A DNA stretch of 9,231 bases from an uncultured Pseudomonadota bacterium (GTDB lineage Bacteria > Pseudomonadota > Gammaproteobacteria > Burkholderiales > Burkholderiaceae_C). The translations under genes were made by a program, and so were the position numbers. Location of the stretch: the NCBI GenBank assembly GCA_900320815.1, contig ONTY01000029.1, positions 1 to 9,231 of the forward strand, read 5' to 3'. Of this stretch, positions 7,274 to 9,231 are shown piece after piece. Below the pieces are notes generated by a model. The model did no database searches. It saw only the letters and a program-made list of their open reading frames with translations, and was not told the DNA's origin. Positions within the stretch are counted from its first letter, which is position 1. Each line of letters starts with the position of its first letter.

Positions 7274-7301
7274 TCATGCTCACTTTTCAATAGTCATCAC
7301 G

Positions 7302-7307
7302 AAAGGA
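7302..7307 (+). promoter_or_regulatory. Ribosome binding site of macA
   Basis: AAAGGA at 7302-7307 lies 9 nt before the ATG at 7317. It decides the macA start against an in-frame TTG at 7245, which would run through the palindromic spacer. Confidence 0.65.
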
Positions 7308-7316
7308 CTGTACGCC

Positions 7317-8528
7317 ATGTGGCACGCAATCAAACGCCACCCTGGCTGGCTGGCAGCGGCACTGCTGCTGCTGGCGCTGCTTGGCTGGCTCATCTGGCAC
7401 CAGTGGTTCAAACCCGCCCCTGTGCCCAGCCTCATCACCACAGCCGTGGTGCGCGGCGACATTGAAGACAGCGTGCTGGCCACGGGCGCGCTGCAGGCCT
7501 CGCGCCTCACCAACGTGGGTGCGCAGGTGGGCGGGCGCATCAAGAAGCTCTACGTCAAGGTGGGCGAGCAGGTGGAAGAAGGCCAGGTCATTGCCGACAT
7601 TGACGACACCACGCAGCGCAACGCTCTTCGCGCCGCGCAGGAGAGCGTGGCGAACTTCAAGGCGCAAAAAGCCTCGCGCCAGAGCGCGCTGGCGCTGGCG
7701 CAAAAGGAATACAAGCGCCAGAAATACATGTACGACCGCCAGGCCGCCAGCCGCGCCGACTTTGAAAGCGCCGAGCACGCGCTGGCTGCTGCGCGTGCCG
7801 ACGTGGAGGCGGTGCAGGCGCAAATCGTGCAATACACCATGCAGATGGAAAACGCGCAGGCCGACCTGGGCTACACGCGCGTCGTTGCGCCCTCGGCGGG
7901 CACGGTGGTGTCCATCGTCACGCAAGAGGGGCAGACGCTCAACGTCATGCAGAGCGCGCCCACCATCGTCAAACTCGCCGACCTGGACACCATGAAGATT
8001 GAGGCGCAGATCTCCGAAGCGGACGTGGCGCGCGTGACCCCCGGCATGGACGCCTACTTCACCACCCTGGGCGACCCCGACACGCGCCGCCCCGCCACGC
8101 TCGTGGCCGTGGAGCCAGGCCCCATCAACATGAAAACCTACGAAGGCTCCAACACCGACAGCTCTTCCAGCACCGCCGTCTACTACAACGGGCTGCTCTC
8201 CGTGCCCAACCCTGACCACCAGCTGCGCATCCAGATGACGGCGCAAGTCACCTTGGTGCTTGCCAGCGCGCGCGACGTGCTCATGATTCCCGCCGGCGCG
8301 CTTGGGCGCCGTGGCAAGGACGGCAGCTACAGCGTGCGCGTGGCCAGCGGCGAAAAGGGCAAGGAAACCATTGAGCGCCGCCACGTGGAAATCGGGCTGA
8401 ACAACCGCGTGCACGTGGAAATCAAGAGCGGGCTGAAAGAGGGCGAACAAGTCATCGTTGGGCAAGGCCCCGCCGAAGGCGAGACGCGCCAGACCAACAT
8501 GGGCCGCCGCAGGCCGAGGATGTTCTAA
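7317..8528 (+). CDS. macA: MacA-type periplasmic adaptor of a MacAB efflux pump
   Basis: MacA is the membrane-fusion protein that links the ABC transporter MacB to an outer-membrane TolC-type channel and stimulates MacB ATPase activity. E. coli substrates include macrolides, enterotoxin and porphyrins; the substrate here is unknown. The 403-residue product has an N-terminal membrane anchor (about 11-28) after a basic start. The first half of the lipoyl domain is VLATGALQASRLTNVGAQVGG (53-73) with GEQVEEGQVIADID. A long alpha-helical hairpin follows (about 98-183), with its tip near RQAASRAD (141-148). The second lipoyl half has LGYTRVVAPSAGTVV, including the EGQT loop (204-207). The beta-barrel carries ISEADVARVTPG and YFTTLGDPDTR, and the C-terminal domain carries MTAQVTLVLASARDVLMIPAGALG. 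A Ser-rich loop (about 278-285) lengthens the barrel region relative to E. coli MacA. macB starts 12 nt downstream, so the two form an operon. No TolC gene is in view. Confidence 0.93.
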   Translation: MWHAIKRHPGWLAAALLLLALLGWLIWHQWFKPAPVPSLITTAVVRGDIEDSVLATGALQASRLTNVGAQVGGRIKKLYVKVGEQVEEGQVIADIDDTTQRNALRAAQESVANFKAQKASRQSALALAQKEYKRQKYMYDRQAASRADFESAEHALAAARADVEAVQAQIVQYTMQMENAQADLGYTRVVAPSAGTVVSIVTQEGQTLNVMQSAPTIVKLADLDTMKIEAQISEADVARVTPGMDAYFTTLGDPDTRRPATLVAVEPGPINMKTYEGSNTDSSSSTAVYYNGLLSVPNPDHQLRIQMTAQVTLVLASARDVLMIPAGALGRRGKDGSYSVRVASGEKGKETIERRHVEIGLNNRVHVEIKSGLKEGEQVIVGQGPAEGETRQTNMGRRRPRMF

Positions 8529-8533
8529 GAGGA
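8529..8533 (+). promoter_or_regulatory. Ribosome binding site of macB
   Basis: GAGGA at 8529-8533 lies 7 nt before the ATG at 8541, directly after the macA stop codon. This fits co-translation within a macAB transcript. Confidence 0.65.
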
Positions 8534-8540
8534 CAGGGCA

Positions 8541-9231
8541 ATGGCAGAGCAAGAAACCGCGCTGCTGCGTCTGCGCGGCGTGGTGCGCGAATATCCGGCG
8601 GGTGACGAAGTCGTCGCCGTCCTCAAAGACGTGAACCTGGACATCCACGCCGGCGAGATGGTTGCCATCATCGGCCCGTCGGGTTCGGGCAAATCCACGC
8701 TCATGAACATCATCGGCTGCCTGGACCGCCCCACGCGCGGCAGCTACCAGGTCAGCGGCAGGGAGAGCGGCGACATGCTGCCCGACGAGCTCGCGCGCCT
8801 GCGCCGTGAGCACTTTGGCTTCATCTTCCAGCGCTACCACCTCATGAGTGATCTCACGGCGGTGGGCAATGCGGAAATCCCCGCCATCTACGCGGGCGTG
8901 CCCGCCGCGCAGCGCCACGAGAGGGCGCAGATGCTGCTGCAGCGCCTTGGCCTTGGTGAGCGCCTTGGCAACCGCCCCGGACAGCTCTCTGGCGGGCAGC
9001 AGCAGCGCGTGTCCATTGCACGCGCGCTTATGAACGGCGGCAGCGTCATCCTCGCCGACGAGCCAACGGGGGCGCTCGATCAGGCCAGCGGGCAGGAGGT
9101 GATGGCTATCCTCAAAGAACTCAACGCCAGCGGCCATACCATCATCCTCGTCACGCACGACGCCAAGGTTGCCGCCAACGCGCGCCGCATCATCACCATC
9201 AGCGACGGGCGCATCGCCGAGCTGCGCCAGG
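8541..9231 (+). CDS. macB: MacB-type ABC transporter, partial (ATPase domain)
   Basis: MacB is the inner-membrane ABC transporter of the MacAB-TolC pump and moves substrates from the periplasm outward by an ATP-driven mechanotransmission cycle. The window ends after 230 codons, so only the N-terminal nucleotide-binding domain is seen; the four-helix membrane part and large periplasmic domain should follow. All ATPase motifs are intact: Walker [10 protein letters not shown] (45-53), Q-loop Gln97 in [10 protein letters not shown], signature LSGGQQQR (149-156), Walker B VILADEP (169-175), D-loop GALD (177-180) and H-loop His206 in [17 protein letters not shown] and [12 protein letters not shown] are especially typical of MacB rather than LolD or FtsE. 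The ATG at 8541 is 12 nt after macA with GAGGA upstream. No frameshift or internal stop is present to the window edge. Confidence 0.95.
   Translation, partial: MAEQETALLRLRGVVREYPAGDEVVAVLKDVNLDIHAGEMVAIIGPSGSGKSTLMNIIGCLDRPTRGSYQVSGRESGDMLPDELARLRREHFGFIFQRYHLMSDLTAVGNAEIPAIYAGVPAAQRHERAQMLLQRLGLGERLGNRPGQLSGGQQQRVSIARALMNGGSVILADEPTGALDQASGQEVMAILKELNASGHTIILVTHDAKVAANARRIITISDGRIAELRQ

Noticed and set aside
7245..7316. TTG start giving macA 24 extra N-terminal residues
   Set aside because: The ATG at 7317 has AAAGGA at the right spacing and is followed at once by a basic stretch and a membrane anchor, as expected for MacA. The extension only reads through the palindromic spacer.
7287..9158. 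A 623-codon open frame on the minus strand across macA and macB
   Set aside because: It lies opposite two well-identified genes, its product is His/Ala/Arg/Val-rich as expected from reading GC-rich codons backwards, and it matches no family I recognise. Similar antisense frames at 6091-7290, 4608-5600 and 2235-3167 are rejected for the same reason.

Overview
The window reads as a chromosomal housekeeping segment of a GC-rich betaproteobacterium, most likely of the order Burkholderiales and close to Comamonadaceae. This is judged from the SecD sequence (start MNRYPLWKY; internal blocks such as NELGVAEPVIQQQG and VVHCIGI), heavy use of GTG, CTG and CGC codons, and long chance ORFs on the opposite strand. 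All genes supported here lie on the plus strand. No RNA gene, CRISPR array, insertion sequence or phage gene was seen.

Layout: (1) 1-86, an intrinsic terminator, probably ending an upstream gene outside the window, then the yajC ribosome binding site. (2) 87-3332, yajC-secD-secF, the accessory part of the Sec translocase: three inner-membrane proteins that join SecYEG and use the proton motive force to help pull preproteins across the membrane. (3) 3375-6023, a large DUF1631-family gene of unknown function, 42 nt after secF, with a Gly/Tyr/Pro/Ser-rich tandem-repeat linker. (4) 6062-6086, a strong intrinsic terminator almost touching the start of the next gene. (5) bioB, biotin synthase, ending at 7170, alone with no other biotin gene in view. 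(6) 7171-7316, a gap with a probable bioB terminator and a pair of 8-bp palindromes in front of macA. (7) 7317-9231, macA-macB, the periplasmic adaptor and ABC transporter of a MacAB-type tripartite efflux pump. macB runs off the window end, so only its nucleotide-binding domain is visible.

Functionally there are three unrelated modules: protein export, biotin synthesis and efflux. The DUF1631 protein may be co-transcribed with the Sec genes, since no terminator separates them, but nothing in its sequence ties it to secretion.

The signals most worth a second look are regulatory or low-complexity rather than a new enzyme system. They are: the DUF1631 repeat, whose copies differ only at synonymous positions; the terminator before bioB, whose 3' arm holds a Shine-Dalgarno-like sequence correctly spaced from an ATG; the twin palindromes before macA; and a 27-codon ORF overlapping the secF stop as TAATG. 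I saw no convincing previously undescribed multi-gene system.
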